From CAZRHH01 sp964599885 (GTDB taxonomy: Bacteria > Chloroflexota > Dehalococcoidia > DSTF01 > JACRBR01): a DNA stretch of 27,402 bases. The stretch covers positions 1 to 27,402 of the forward strand of contig CAZRHH010000043.1 of the NCBI GenBank assembly GCA_964599885.1, given 5' to 3'. Within the stretch, counting starts at the first letter, position 1. Every line of letters starts with the position of its first letter. Under the pieces are notes generated by a model. The model saw only the letters and a list, made by a program, of their open reading frames with translations. It ran no database searches and was not told the DNA's origin. Made by a program: the position numbers and the translations under genes. Below, piece by piece: positions 14,097-21,732 of this stretch.

Positions 14097-15524
14097 CTAC
14101 GCCCGAACGAGCGGATCGGCCGATGCCGAGAGCGCGGCGATCATCTCATCGCGTGTCGGGCCGGGAAGCGGTACCGGCGGGCGGCTGTCGCGTGACTGCC
14201 AGTACGCGAGGACGCGCGCCATCAAGTCTTCGTCGGCCAGCACGGCGTTTGGATTCGAAAGCAGATTGAGCATGCGGAAGAAGGCGCGGCTCACCTTGGC
14301 GTCGATCCGCGTGAGCGGCAGCAGCCCTTCCGTGATCAGCGATGTCGTGATATCGCCGTTCCCGCCCGACGCGCGCGCCTGTCTGCTCTGTTCGTCCTGC
14401 AACACGCTCGCGTGATACCACGGCATCACATCGTCTTGCGCCGCCGCGTCCAAAGCCAGCGCGACCGACTCAAGATCGGTTCCGTGCGTGCGGATCGCTT
14501 GGGCGAGTGCGCGCGCCTGCACGGCGCCGAGCGAACAGCCGCGGCCGTACAGCGGGTTCGTGCAGATAAGTGCATCCCCCACCGCGACGAACCCGTTGAC
14601 GATCGGGCGGCCATCGGACACCAGGCTTCGGACGCGGTTCACGAGTCCCGCCATCACGTGCGCGTCGGCGATCGGTTCGGAGATCGCCGGGTCGATCCAC
14701 TGCCTGGACGCAGGCAGCAGCATCGCCGCGTCGTCGAATCGTGCCGGACCGGCGAGCGTGCGCAGTTCCTTGTCCTCCGTGCCGATCGCCAGCGTCACCG
14801 AGAACGTGCGATTGTCGCCGCGAAACACGCCGTAGCCCAGGTAGCCTAAGGTGCCGCCGTTGAACGCCTGCTGATCGGGCTCGACGGCATCGTCGCGCAA
14901 GCGGTAGAAGCGCGAGAGATACACCATGCCCGCGTCGTGTTTCTCCTCCGCGACGGCGACGCCGATCTCGGCAAGCAGTGTCTTCATCGCCGAGTGCCGC
15001 CCGCCGGCATCGACCACGAGATCAGCATTGACATCGCCGTGCGTCGTGCGCAGTCCTGTGACGTGCGGTGGCGACGTGTCCGGTGCCGTGATCAAGCCTG
15101 TGACCTTCACGCCGTCGCGCAGCTCCACGCGATCGGTGTGGAGCGCGGCGCTTCGCAGCGCCCACTCGAACGTCGTACGCCGGCAGGCAAGCAGCGCCAG
15201 ATCCTCGTCCCCGGGCATCGGCGACGGGTCGTCGAGCGTTTCCGGCGCGAAGTCGCCCCACGCAACCTCAACTGCGCCCGCGTCGAGCAGCGCCTGCCGT
15301 ACCTCGGGCAGATCATCACGAAGAATGTTGCGGAGGCGCGCGAGGAACGCGTGCGGGTGACGGACCTGCGGCGCGCCGCGCCGGTTCCACATGAACGCCT
15401 CTTCCGCCGTAGCGGGCAGGGGCGTCGCATCGCGTTCGAGCAGCACAACGTCATGCCCGTCGCGCGCCAGGAACAGCGCTGAAAACAAGCCGGCAACACC
15501 GGCGCCCGTGACCACGATCTTCAT
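14097..15524 (-). CDS. FAD-dependent oxidoreductase, monooxygenase-like
   Basis: A 475-aa flavoprotein. The N-terminus MKIVVTGAGVAGLFSALFLA carries the GxGxxG dinucleotide fold at residues 7-12 and E30 after the second strand, which binds FAD ribose. The second FAD motif VAVGDALICTNPLYGRG appears near residue 320, as in the p-hydroxybenzoate hydroxylase and geranylgeranyl reductase-like superfamily. The segment MWNRRGAPQVRHPHAF near 45 is common in uncharacterised members annotated as FAD-dependent oxidoreductases or squalene epoxidase-like. Hydroxylation, epoxidation or reduction of a lipophilic substrate is possible; none is proven. ATG at 15524 follows a GAGGGG site. It is divergent from the LLM flavin oxidoreductase gene, with 237 bp between starts. 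I see no tryptophan-halogenase WxWxIP motif. Confidence 0.85.
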   Translation of the reverse strand: MKIVVTGAGVAGLFSALFLARDGHDVVLLERDATPLPATAEEAFMWNRRGAPQVRHPHAFLARLRNILRDDLPEVRQALLDAGAVEVAWGDFAPETLDDPSPMPGDEDLALLACRRTTFEWALRSAALHTDRVELRDGVKVTGLITAPDTSPPHVTGLRTTHGDVNADLVVDAGGRHSAMKTLLAEIGVAVAEEKHDAGMVYLSRFYRLRDDAVEPDQQAFNGGTLGYLGYGVFRGDNRTFSVTLAIGTEDKELRTLAGPARFDDAAMLLPASRQWIDPAISEPIADAHVMAGLVNRVRSLVSDGRPIVNGFVAVGDALICTNPLYGRGCSLGAVQARALAQAIRTHGTDLESVALALDAAAQDDVMPWYHASVLQDEQSRQARASGGNGDITTSLITEGLLPLTRIDAKVSRAFFRMLNLLSNPNAVLADEDLMARVLAYWQSRDSRPPVPLPGPTRDEMIAALSASADPLVRA

Positions 15525-15761
15525 CGTTCCAACCCCTCACACACAGATACGGACAGCGCGATGCAATCTCGACAAGCGCACATTGACGATAGCACGGTCA
15601 CCGCCTGACTCCACTGGCAACGCTCATGGTGGTTGACGGCTCGTTCCGTTCGTTCACTACCTTGAGGCGCCCCCGTCTGGTGTACTGTGGGCCGGCCTAT
15701 GGCCGCTGGCGATGCGCGTCAAACTCGACTGCTGCGCATTCAAACAATGGGAGACAGACAC

Positions 15762-17018
15762 ATGAGCAGAATCAAGTTTGGTACGTTCCTCGCACCGCAC
15801 CATCCGCTGGGCGAGCACCCGACGCTGCAGTTCCAGCGCGACCTCGATTTCGCCGCGCACCTGGATCGACTCGGCTTCGACGAGTTCTGGTGCGGCGAGC
15901 ACCACTCGTCCGGTTGGGAGATGATCGCCTCGCCGGAAATGTTCCTCGCGGCGGCGGGCCAGCGCACGCACCGAATCATGCTCGGCACAGGCGTCGTTTC
16001 GCTGCCGTACCACCATCCCTTCAACGTGGCGCAGCGCATCGCGCAGCTCGATCACATGACGCAGGGCCGCGCGATGTTCGGCTCCGGCCCCGGCGCGCTG
16101 CCGTCCGACGCCCGCACGCTAGGCATCGATCCAATGGTGCAGCGTGACCGCCAGGACGAAGCGCTCGGCGTCATCATCCGCCTGTTACGCGGGGAAGAAC
16201 GTTTTAGTTACGAGAGCGACTGGTTCAGGCTCAACGACGCGCAACTGCAGATCTTGCCCCTGCAAGAAGACATGCCGATGACCGCTGCATCATCGATCAG
16301 CCCCTCCGGCATGAAGATCGCTGGCAAGCACGGCATCGGCGCGCTCTCGATCGCGTCGGCGTCGGTCGAAGGTCTTCAGGCGCTGCCGACGCAATGGTCG
16401 TTCGCCGAGGAAGCGGCTGCGCAGCATGGCAAGACCGTCGATCGCAAGAACTGGCGCGTGCTGATGAGCTGGCATCTCGCCGACTCCAAGAAGCAGGCCG
16501 AGAAGGAAGCGAAGGCCGGCCTACAGCGCTGGCACAACGAGTACAACGTCCGTGTGCTCGGCCGGCCCGGGGCAACCGCCGTCGACGACGCTGACGACTT
16601 GCTCGCGCAGACGACCGGACGCGGCGCGAGTGGTGCCGGTGCGGCCGTCATCGGTACGCCCGACGAACTGGTGACCGCGATCCGCAGCCTGCAGGACATA
16701 ACCGGCGGGTTCGGAGTCGTACTCGGTTTCGCGCACGACTGGGCGAACCGCGAGGCGACGCTTCGATCCTGGGATCTATTCGCGCGGTTCGTCGCACCCG
16801 AAGTCAACGGCCTCACCCGCAATCAGCAGCGTTCCGCCGACTACCTGCACGACAACAAGCAGGAACTCATGGCCGGCGCCACCGCAGCCGTCATGGCGAA
16901 GATTCAGGGCGACCCGCGTGCCGCTGCCGCGATGGCGGTGACCATCAAGCAAGCGCAGGAACAGGCGCAAGGCGGCGGCTTCCGTCCCGGAGCGGCGCCT
17001 GACACCAGCAAGAGCTGA
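15762..17018 (+). CDS. LLM-class flavin-dependent oxidoreductase (luciferase-like)
   Basis: A 418-aa member of the bacterial luciferase-like monooxygenase superfamily. It starts RIKFGTFLAPHHPLGEHP, then has LGFDEFWCGEHHSSGWE near residue 38 and LGTGVVSLPYHHPFNVAQR near 74, the usual TIM-barrel blocks of this superfamily, followed by QLDHMTQGRAMFGSGPGALP. It uses reduced FMN or F420, but which one cannot be read here. Known relatives include limonene and alkane or alkanesulfonate monooxygenases. The C-terminal 60 residues are Ala/Gln-rich and longer than the core. ATG at 15762 has GGGAGA upstream; an earlier in-frame start lacks a ribosome site. Divergent from the FAD oxidoreductase; a shared oxidative pathway is possible. 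Confidence 0.88.
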   Translation: MSRIKFGTFLAPHHPLGEHPTLQFQRDLDFAAHLDRLGFDEFWCGEHHSSGWEMIASPEMFLAAAGQRTHRIMLGTGVVSLPYHHPFNVAQRIAQLDHMTQGRAMFGSGPGALPSDARTLGIDPMVQRDRQDEALGVIIRLLRGEERFSYESDWFRLNDAQLQILPLQEDMPMTAASSISPSGMKIAGKHGIGALSIASASVEGLQALPTQWSFAEEAAAQHGKTVDRKNWRVLMSWHLADSKKQAEKEAKAGLQRWHNEYNVRVLGRPGATAVDDADDLLAQTTGRGASGAGAAVIGTPDELVTAIRSLQDITGGFGVVLGFAHDWANREATLRSWDLFARFVAPEVNGLTRNQQRSADYLHDNKQELMAGATAAVMAKIQGDPRAAAAMAVTIKQAQEQAQGGGFRPGAAPDTSKS

Positions 17019-17029
17019 CGTCGACAGTT

Positions 17030-17081
17030 CGTCGTGACGGCACCGCGTAACGTAGCCTGCTGGGACGCCTCCGTCACGACG
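17030..17081. repeat. 11-bp perfect inverted repeat with 30-bp loop
   Basis: CGTCGTGACGG (17030-17040) pairs perfectly with CCGTCACGACG (17071-17081). It begins 11 bp after the stop of the LLM gene. It has no T-run, so it is not a standard intrinsic terminator; it may end the LLM transcript by another route or stabilise its 3' end. Confidence 0.65.
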
Positions 17082-17094
17082 CGGTACTTCGGCG

Positions 17095-17123
17095 GCCCTC
17101 GAATTGCCGTTTGTTTCGAGGGC
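17095..17123. repeat. 9-bp perfect inverted repeat before nhaA-dsbA
   Basis: GCCCTCGAA (17095-17103) pairs with TTCGAGGGC (17115-17123) across an 11-base loop. It ends 31 bp before the ATG of the antiporter gene, so it could be part of its leader, an operator or a weak terminator. No T-run follows. Confidence 0.6.
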
Positions 17124-17154
17124 GCTCACTCGCCCTGATCCGAGGGGTTGGCCG

Positions 17155-19038
17155 ATGTCCACGGTAATCACCCCGCCTCGAAACCAGACCGCCGCGAACC
17201 GTCAGATCCTTCTCGGTCAGCTCACCGATCCGGTCCGTCACTTCATGACCACCGAAGCGGCCAGCGCTGCCCTGCTCGTCGCTGCGACGCTGCTCGCCGT
17301 CGCGTGGGCGAACTCACCCTGGTCGGATTCCTACGAGCGCCTGTGGTCAACCGTCCTTGCCGTACGCATCGGCGACGCCGGGCTGACGATGGATCTGGGC
17401 CACTGGATGAACGACGGCCTGATGGTCGTGTTCTTCTTCGTCGTTGGGCTCGAGGTGCGCCGTGAGATCTCCGTAGGCGAACTCTCGCAGGTGCGCCGGA
17501 TGATCCTCCCGGCGATCGGTGCCGTCGGTGGCCTGGCGGTGCCTGCCCTGCTGTATCTCCTCCTCAACCCATCGGGCGAGGCGGCGCAAGGATGGGGCGT
17601 GGTCATCGGCACCGACACAGCCTTCGTGCTGGGCGCCCTTGCGCTCGTCGGTCCGAAAGTATCGACGCAGCTCCGCGTCTTCCTTCTCACCATGACCGTC
17701 TTCGACGACGTGCTCGCGATCGGCGTCATCGGGATCGTGTACTCCGATGACATCGACATGCTCGCGCTCGCGCTTGCCGGAGCCTGTCTCGCGTCCCTCG
17801 CGCTCCTGAGCTGGTTCCGCGTCTGGCAGACGACGGCATACGTTGTCGTGGTGATCTTGTTGTGGCTCGCGACGATCCAGTCCGGCCTGCACGCGTCGAT
17901 TGCCGGCATGACAGCGGGATTACTGATCGGCGCATACCCCCCGCGTCGCGAGGACATCGACCGGGCTGCTTCGCTGTTTCGGGCGTTCCGTCAGTCGCCG
18001 CTCCCGAGCGTTGGTTACTCCGCGAAGATGGGTCTCGAGCGGTCGGTCTCGGTCAACGAACGCTTGCAGGAAGTGCTGCACGGCTGGACGAGCTTCGCCA
18101 TCGTTCCGGTGTTCGCGCTCGCCAACGCAGGGGTCGATTTGCGAGACGGCCGGCTTGCCGACGCGCTCTCATCACCCGTGACGTGGGGTGTCGTCGTTGG
18201 GTTGGTCGCCGGAAAACCCATCGGCAGCGGGCTGCTCACGCTTGCCGCCGAGCGTGCCGGCGCGGGGTCGCTGCCACAGGGCGTGGGTCCGGGACAGGTG
18301 CTTGGCGGCGCCGCACTTTCCGGGATGGGGTTCACCGTCTCGCTCCTCATCGTCGGGCTGGCATTCGACACGCCCGTGCTGCGCGAGGAGGCGACCATCG
18401 GCGTGCTGCTCGCGGCGATGCTTTCGGTTGGCACGGGCTGGATCGTCTTCCACCTTGCGGCCGTTCTTCATGGCGAGTGGAGCGCGAGCCTACCCGTGAC
18501 CCTGGCGCATCCGGTCGATGCCGGCCGCGACCACATCCGAGGGCCAGTCGATGCACCGCTCACGCTGGTCGAATACGGCGATTTCGAGTGCCCGTTCTGC
18601 AGCGCCGCTACCGGCGTCCTGCGCGATCTTCATGCGCGCTTCGGCGACGAACTGCGGTACGTGTTTCGCCACCTGCCGCTGGTCGACGTGCATGCACACG
18701 CCGAAACTGCCGCCGTGGCCGCGGAGGCTGCCGGAGCGCAGGACCGGTTCTGGGAGATGCACGATCTGCTCTTTCAGCACACGAACGAACTCACCGTCGA
18801 AGACCTGGTCGGCTATGCCGGAACCCTCGGCCTCGATGTCGAGCTGTTCACACGCGCCCTGTCGGACAACCGCCACGCAGAGCATGTTCGCGAGGACGTC
18901 GCCAGCGCCGATGCCAGCGGCGTGCGCGGAACGCCGACGTTCTTCATCGGCAACACGCGTCATATTGGGCCGTATGACGCCGAAACCCTCGCCGCCGCGC
19001 TCGAAACAACCCACCCGCCGTTGGCTGAAGGCGCGTGA
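17155..19038 (+). CDS. nhaA: NhaA Na+/H+ antiporter fused to a DsbA-like thioredoxin domain
   Basis: A 627-aa fusion. Residues 1 to about 440 are NhaA: GTDTAFVLG (D154, equivalent to E. coli D133), the ion-binding pair in TVFDDVLAIG (D184, D185, like D163/D164) and VAGKPIG (K354, like K300). About 12 membrane segments are visible. Residues about 455-627 form a DsbA/thioredoxin domain with active site CPFC (479-482) and a cis-Pro loop GTPTFFIG. The antiporter exchanges sodium for protons. The second domain would do thiol-disulfide or peroxide chemistry; its side of the membrane depends on the number of helices. This fusion is known from several bacterial genomes, mainly actinobacterial, but its purpose is not settled. 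ATG at 17155 follows GAGGGG. The downstream broken DUF1330-like gene starts 43 bp after its stop. Confidence 0.92.
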   Translation: MSTVITPPRNQTAANRQILLGQLTDPVRHFMTTEAASAALLVAATLLAVAWANSPWSDSYERLWSTVLAVRIGDAGLTMDLGHWMNDGLMVVFFFVVGLEVRREISVGELSQVRRMILPAIGAVGGLAVPALLYLLLNPSGEAAQGWGVVIGTDTAFVLGALALVGPKVSTQLRVFLLTMTVFDDVLAIGVIGIVYSDDIDMLALALAGACLASLALLSWFRVWQTTAYVVVVILLWLATIQSGLHASIAGMTAGLLIGAYPPRREDIDRAASLFRAFRQSPLPSVGYSAKMGLERSVSVNERLQEVLHGWTSFAIVPVFALANAGVDLRDGRLADALSSPVTWGVVVGLVAGKPIGSGLLTLAAERAGAGSLPQGVGPGQVLGGAALSGMGFTVSLLIVGLAFDTPVLREEATIGVLLAAMLSVGTGWIVFHLAAVLHGEWSASLPVTLAHPVDAGRDHIRGPVDAPLTLVEYGDFECPFCSAATGVLRDLHARFGDELRYVFRHLPLVDVHAHAETAAVAAEAAGAQDRFWEMHDLLFQHTNELTVEDLVGYAGTLGLDVELFTRALSDNRHAEHVREDVASADASGVRGTPTFFIGNTRHIGPYDAETLAAALETTHPPLAEGA

Positions 19039-19081
19039 TAGCGGGCAGCGGAGATCGCGCGAGACCAGGGCAGAAGTTCAC

Positions 19082-19365
19082 ATGCTGCTCGTCCAGACTG
19101 TCCGCATCCCCGCCTCAGGCGTCGAAGCGTTCCAGCGCTACGAGTCGCGCGTACTGCCGCTTATGAGCAAGTATGGCGGCGTGCTCGAACGCAGACTGCG
19201 CACCGCCGACGCGCTGTCGGAACTCATATCAGCATTCCGATGCCAGAAGCGCTCGACCGCTATCTGCGAGACCCGGAGCGCCTGACGCATCTCCCGCTGC
19301 GCGACGAATCCGGCGCGTCGTTCGAGCTGATGAAAGTCGTTGACGTGGATCCCGAGTCGACCTAG
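19082..19365 (+). pseudogene. Small DUF1330-like gene with a one-base deletion
   Basis: ATG at 19082 opens a frame reading MLLVQTVRIPASGVEAFQRY and on to LRTADALSE at 19222. From CAT at 19225 another frame continues HISIPMPEALDRYLRDPE and then LTHLPLRDESGASFELMKVV, ending at the TAG at 19363-19365. The whole makes a coherent protein of about 94 residues if one base is restored after GAACT, which would give a leucine codon. The length of 284 nt is one base short of a multiple of three. The layout (start, FxxYE, GGVLERR, PEALDRYLRDPE) is like DUF1330/NIPSNAP-type dimeric alpha/beta-barrel proteins of about 95 residues. It sits 43 bp behind nhaA-dsbA. A real null allele or a sequence error are equally possible. 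Confidence 0.65.
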
Positions 19366-19491
19366 GTCAAGGCCCTCGCGCGCTAGCAGCCATTGCCCGT
19401 TAGGAGTACGGTCGCGCACTTCGTATGCAGCCGTAGCGTCGGCACCGTCTTCCAAGCCGCATCCGGGAGGGTGCTCGCTCGATACTGAGCG

Positions 19492-20292
19492 ATGTACTCA
19501 TGGCGACCTGGCCGAGTCGTGGCAAAGGTTGTCCGGCGGTGGTTGCCCGTCTGTGCTGCCGCGTTCGTGCTGTTCGGTGCGTGCGTCGGCGATGGCTCCC
19601 GTGATGGCGACAGCGCGCACAACGAGCGTGCTTCCGGGCCGGAGCCTCTCAGCGGTGGCGCCGAAGCCGCGCAGTCCGTTCCAGGCGAACGCTTGCCGGA
19701 TCTGGAACCGATGCCCATCCGCGAACTCTATATCGAGGGCGAGGGCGACGCCCGCGTCCTTCGCTTCAGCACGACCGTGTTCAATCGCGGCGACGGCCCG
19801 CTGGAACTCGTCGGATCATACAGCTCCGCGGCGAACACGTTCATAGCTGCGCAGCACACGTACCAGCGCGATGGGTCGATGCGTGAACGGGAGGTCGGGC
19901 AGTTCCAGTCCCGCGGCGAACACGCGCATTGGCACTTCGAAGTCTGGACGCGCGACGAGAACGGCGACTTAGCCGATCGTGTGCTGACGACGGGCAAGAC
20001 GACCTTTTGCGCGGTGGATGAAGTGCCCGAGTTGGAGTCCGCGCCGCCTCCCGCGTACCTTACGTGCGGCGAAGGCGTCCAGGGCATCTCCGCGGGATGG
20101 AGCGATACCTACGCCGCCGTCATTCCAGGCCAGGAGCTGGAGCTGCGTTCCCTACCCGATGGCGACTATGCCCTCCGCACGGTCATCGATCCGGGTGAGC
20201 GCCTGTACGAGACCGACAAGAGCAACAACGCGCTTGTCGAGTACGTCCGTATCGACGGCTCCAGCATCGAACCCGTGCAGGATCGAGACTGA
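19492..20292 (+). CDS. Lysyl-oxidase-like lipoprotein
   Basis: A 266-aa protein with a basic N-terminus, a hydrophobic stretch (PVCAAAFVLFGAC) and a Cys that could be lipidated, so it is probably exported and anchored. The mature part follows the lysyl oxidase-like (PF01186) order: LPDLEPMPIREL, LRFSTTVFNRGDGPLEL, the ligand motif HAHWHFEVW, GKTTFCAVD, YLTCGEGVQGISAGWSD, then DGDYALRTVIDPGERLYETD. In animals the related His cluster binds copper, and a Lys-Tyr quinone carries out amine oxidation. Bacterial members have no settled role, and the quinone residues cannot be confirmed by eye. The start may instead be GTG at 19519, since neither start has a good ribosome site. It stands alone on the plus strand between the broken DUF1330-like gene and the cold-shock gene. 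Confidence 0.75.
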   Translation: MYSWRPGRVVAKVVRRWLPVCAAAFVLFGACVGDGSRDGDSAHNERASGPEPLSGGAEAAQSVPGERLPDLEPMPIRELYIEGEGDARVLRFSTTVFNRGDGPLELVGSYSSAANTFIAAQHTYQRDGSMREREVGQFQSRGEHAHWHFEVWTRDENGDLADRVLTTGKTTFCAVDEVPELESAPPPAYLTCGEGVQGISAGWSDTYAAVIPGQELELRSLPDGDYALRTVIDPGERLYETDKSNNALVEYVRIDGSSIEPVQDRD

Positions 20293-20360
20293 GGCCGCCG
20301 ACCGGCGCGTAGCTTCGATTCGGTGCCCCAACCCCTTCCGGATCACGAACCGTGCGCATC

Positions 20361-20369
20361 TGCTATACT
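20361..20369 (+). promoter_or_regulatory. Extended -10 promoter of the cold-shock gene
   Basis: TGCTATACT has a TG extension and TATACT (5 of 6 matches) at 20364-20369. No good -35 box lies 16-18 bp upstream, which suits an extended -10 promoter. Transcription would start near 20376, leaving a leader of about 172 nt. Confidence 0.55.
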
Positions 20370-20375
20370 GCCCGG

Positions 20376-20547
20376 GTAAGCCCTCCACCGCAGTCCTCCT
20401 GACGCTCGGTTTTTCCGCTGTGCTCGACGACTTCAGGTACAGAGGCTCGCCCGTTCGCGGGCAACCGAACAACGTGCAGAACGCCGAAGACGCCCGCAGT
20501 GAGTTGCTGCCGGTACGAAATAGACTTCGGCGACAGGAGGAAACACC
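20376..20547 (+). promoter_or_regulatory. Long structured 5' leader of the cold-shock mRNA
   Basis: The 172-nt leader is similar in length to that of E. coli cspA (about 160 nt). It holds a GCCCG-TTCG-CGGGC hairpin (20449-20462) and a longer-range pairing of CGCCGAAG (20482-20489) with CTTCGGCG (20525-20532). The latter ends 2 nt before the AGGAGG ribosome site at 20535-20540. A temperature-dependent fold is plausible but inferred. Confidence 0.45.
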
Positions 20548-20763
20548 ATGGCAACAGGACAGATCAAGCGGCTCGCGCGCGACCGCGGTTTCGGCTTTAT
20601 CCGGCCGGACGGCGAATCGGAGGACATCTTCTTCCACACGTCGGCCGTGCAGGGCGGCATTTTCGACTCCCTCCAGGAGGGGCAGATGGTCGAATTCGAG
20701 AAGGGTGCGGATGACCGCGACCCCCGCAAGAGCCGTGCACTGAACGTCCGCGTCGCCGGCTAA
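20548..20763 (+). CDS. Cold-shock domain protein, CspA family
   Basis: A 71-aa protein of the usual CSD length. RNP1 is RGFGFIRP (residues 13-20) and RNP2 is EDIFFHTSAV (25-34), the aromatic-rich strands that bind single-stranded RNA and DNA. It acts in the cytoplasm as an RNA chaperone that melts secondary structure. The ribosome site AGGAGG lies 7 bp before the ATG. It is monocistronic: it has its own extended -10 promoter, a long leader and a strong terminator directly after the stop. Whether it is cold-induced or constitutive cannot be told from sequence, but the long leader favours post-transcriptional control. Confidence 0.95.
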   Translation: MATGQIKRLARDRGFGFIRPDGESEDIFFHTSAVQGGIFDSLQEGQMVEFEKGADDRDPRKSRALNVRVAG

Positions 20764-20782
20764 CACCGGCGCCGTACAGAAC

Positions 20783-20820
20783 CGAAGGCCGGAGGAAACT
20801 CCGGCCTTCGTTCGTTTTTC
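20783..20820 (+). terminator. Intrinsic terminator of the cold-shock gene
   Basis: A perfect 12-bp stem, CGAAGGCCGGAG (20783-20794) with CTCCGGCCTTCG (20799-20810), closes a GAAA tetraloop and is followed by TTCGTTTTTC. It starts 20 bp after the stop codon. Convergent transcripts from the plus-strand cold-shock gene and the minus-strand hydrolase end here; the minus-strand side lacks an equal T-run. Confidence 0.93.
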
Positions 20821-20833
20821 GCTGCTTCGCTTA

Positions 20834-21517
20834 TCATTCGCCGCCCGCGCGCTTCGCCAGTTCCATCCGAACGTACGGATTACGCGCCCGCTCCGCGCCG
20901 ATCGTCGTTTGATCCATGTGACCGGGCAGCACGATCGTGTCATCGGGCAGCGCCAGCAGCCGCTCGACGATGCTGCCCATCTCCTGATCGTAATCGCCAC
21001 CCCGCAGGTCCGTGCGGCCAATCGACCCGTTGAACAGCGTGTCGCCGGCGAAGACGACACCGTTCGCGTAGAAGCAGACGCTGCCCGGCGTGTGGCCCGG
21101 CGTGTGCAACACCTTCAGCGTTAGCCCGTCGATGTCGATGTCGTCCGCATCGGCCAGCAGCCCGTCCGGTTCGGGCGGGTTTTCGATGTCGGCACCCATC
21201 CAGCTTTTCGCCATCGCCGCCGTATTGCGCGCCAACTCCACATCCCCGGGATGGAGGAGGAATCGCGCGCCGGTTGCCTCTCGTACGTCGCGCACGCCCA
21301 GGACGTGATCGATGTGCGCGTGAGAATTGGCGATGTACTTGATCGTCACCCCCATATCGCGCGCCATCGCCAGGATCTCGGGCGCTTCGTCCCCGGGATC
21401 GACGCAAATCCCCTCGCCCGACCGCCGGTTGCCGATGATCCAGCAGTTCTCCTGGAACGAACCAACAACAATCCCGCGCACGATCGTTTCGTGAACAATG
21501 GGATCGGAATCGCTCAT
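20834..21517 (-). CDS. MBL-fold hydrolase, glyoxalase II-like
   Basis: A 227-aa metallo-beta-lactamase-fold protein. Metal ligands are SHAHIDHVLG (H66, H68, D70, H71), LHTPGHTPGS (second His in the pair near 143), FAGDTLFNGS (Asp near 162) and LPGHMD (His near 205). The segment GSFQENCWII near residue 19 is typical of the short glyoxalase II-like branch, whose members cleave thioesters such as S-lactoylglutathione or act as persulfide dioxygenases. ATG at 21517 is chosen because the upstream frame extension has no ribosome site and is rich in unlikely codons. It is divergent from the TPR gene, with a 215-bp gap. The specific thiol substrate is not known. Confidence 0.88.
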   Translation of the reverse strand: MSDSDPIVHETIVRGIVVGSFQENCWIIGNRRSGEGICVDPGDEAPEILAMARDMGVTIKYIANSHAHIDHVLGVRDVREATGARFLLHPGDVELARNTAAMAKSWMGADIENPPEPDGLLADADDIDIDGLTLKVLHTPGHTPGSVCFYANGVVFAGDTLFNGSIGRTDLRGGDYDQEMGSIVERLLALPDDTIVLPGHMDQTTIGAERARNPYVRMELAKRAGGE

Positions 21518-21665
21518 ACCTTGGGGCCTCTCGGTTCGGAAATATACGGGCTTCTGAGGGTGCGGGCGAGCGTCATTCGGACGACGATGTAGCGTACGCA
21601 GTTGAGGCTGAATGTTACCGTTTCGCTGCAAATACAGTGGACAAATGCATCCGGCCCAAATTTCC

Positions 21666-21694
21666 TTGTGCTGACCCGATCCACCCCCTACACT
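21666..21694 (+). promoter_or_regulatory. Possible promoter of the TPR gene
   Basis: TTGTGC (21666-21671) and TACACT (21689-21694, 4 of 6 matches) are 17 bp apart, and the predicted start near 21701 gives a leader of about 32 nt before the ATG at 21733. Both boxes are weak, so this is tentative. I see no clear minus-strand promoter in the same gap. Confidence 0.35.
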
Positions 21695-21732
21695 CGCCGT
21701 GATATTTGCAGGGGCACGTTGACAGAGGATGC

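Noticed and set aside
17862..18977. 371-residue frame overlapping nhaA-dsbA on the same strand
   Set aside because: Shadow of the fusion gene, whose motifs are intact in the other frame.
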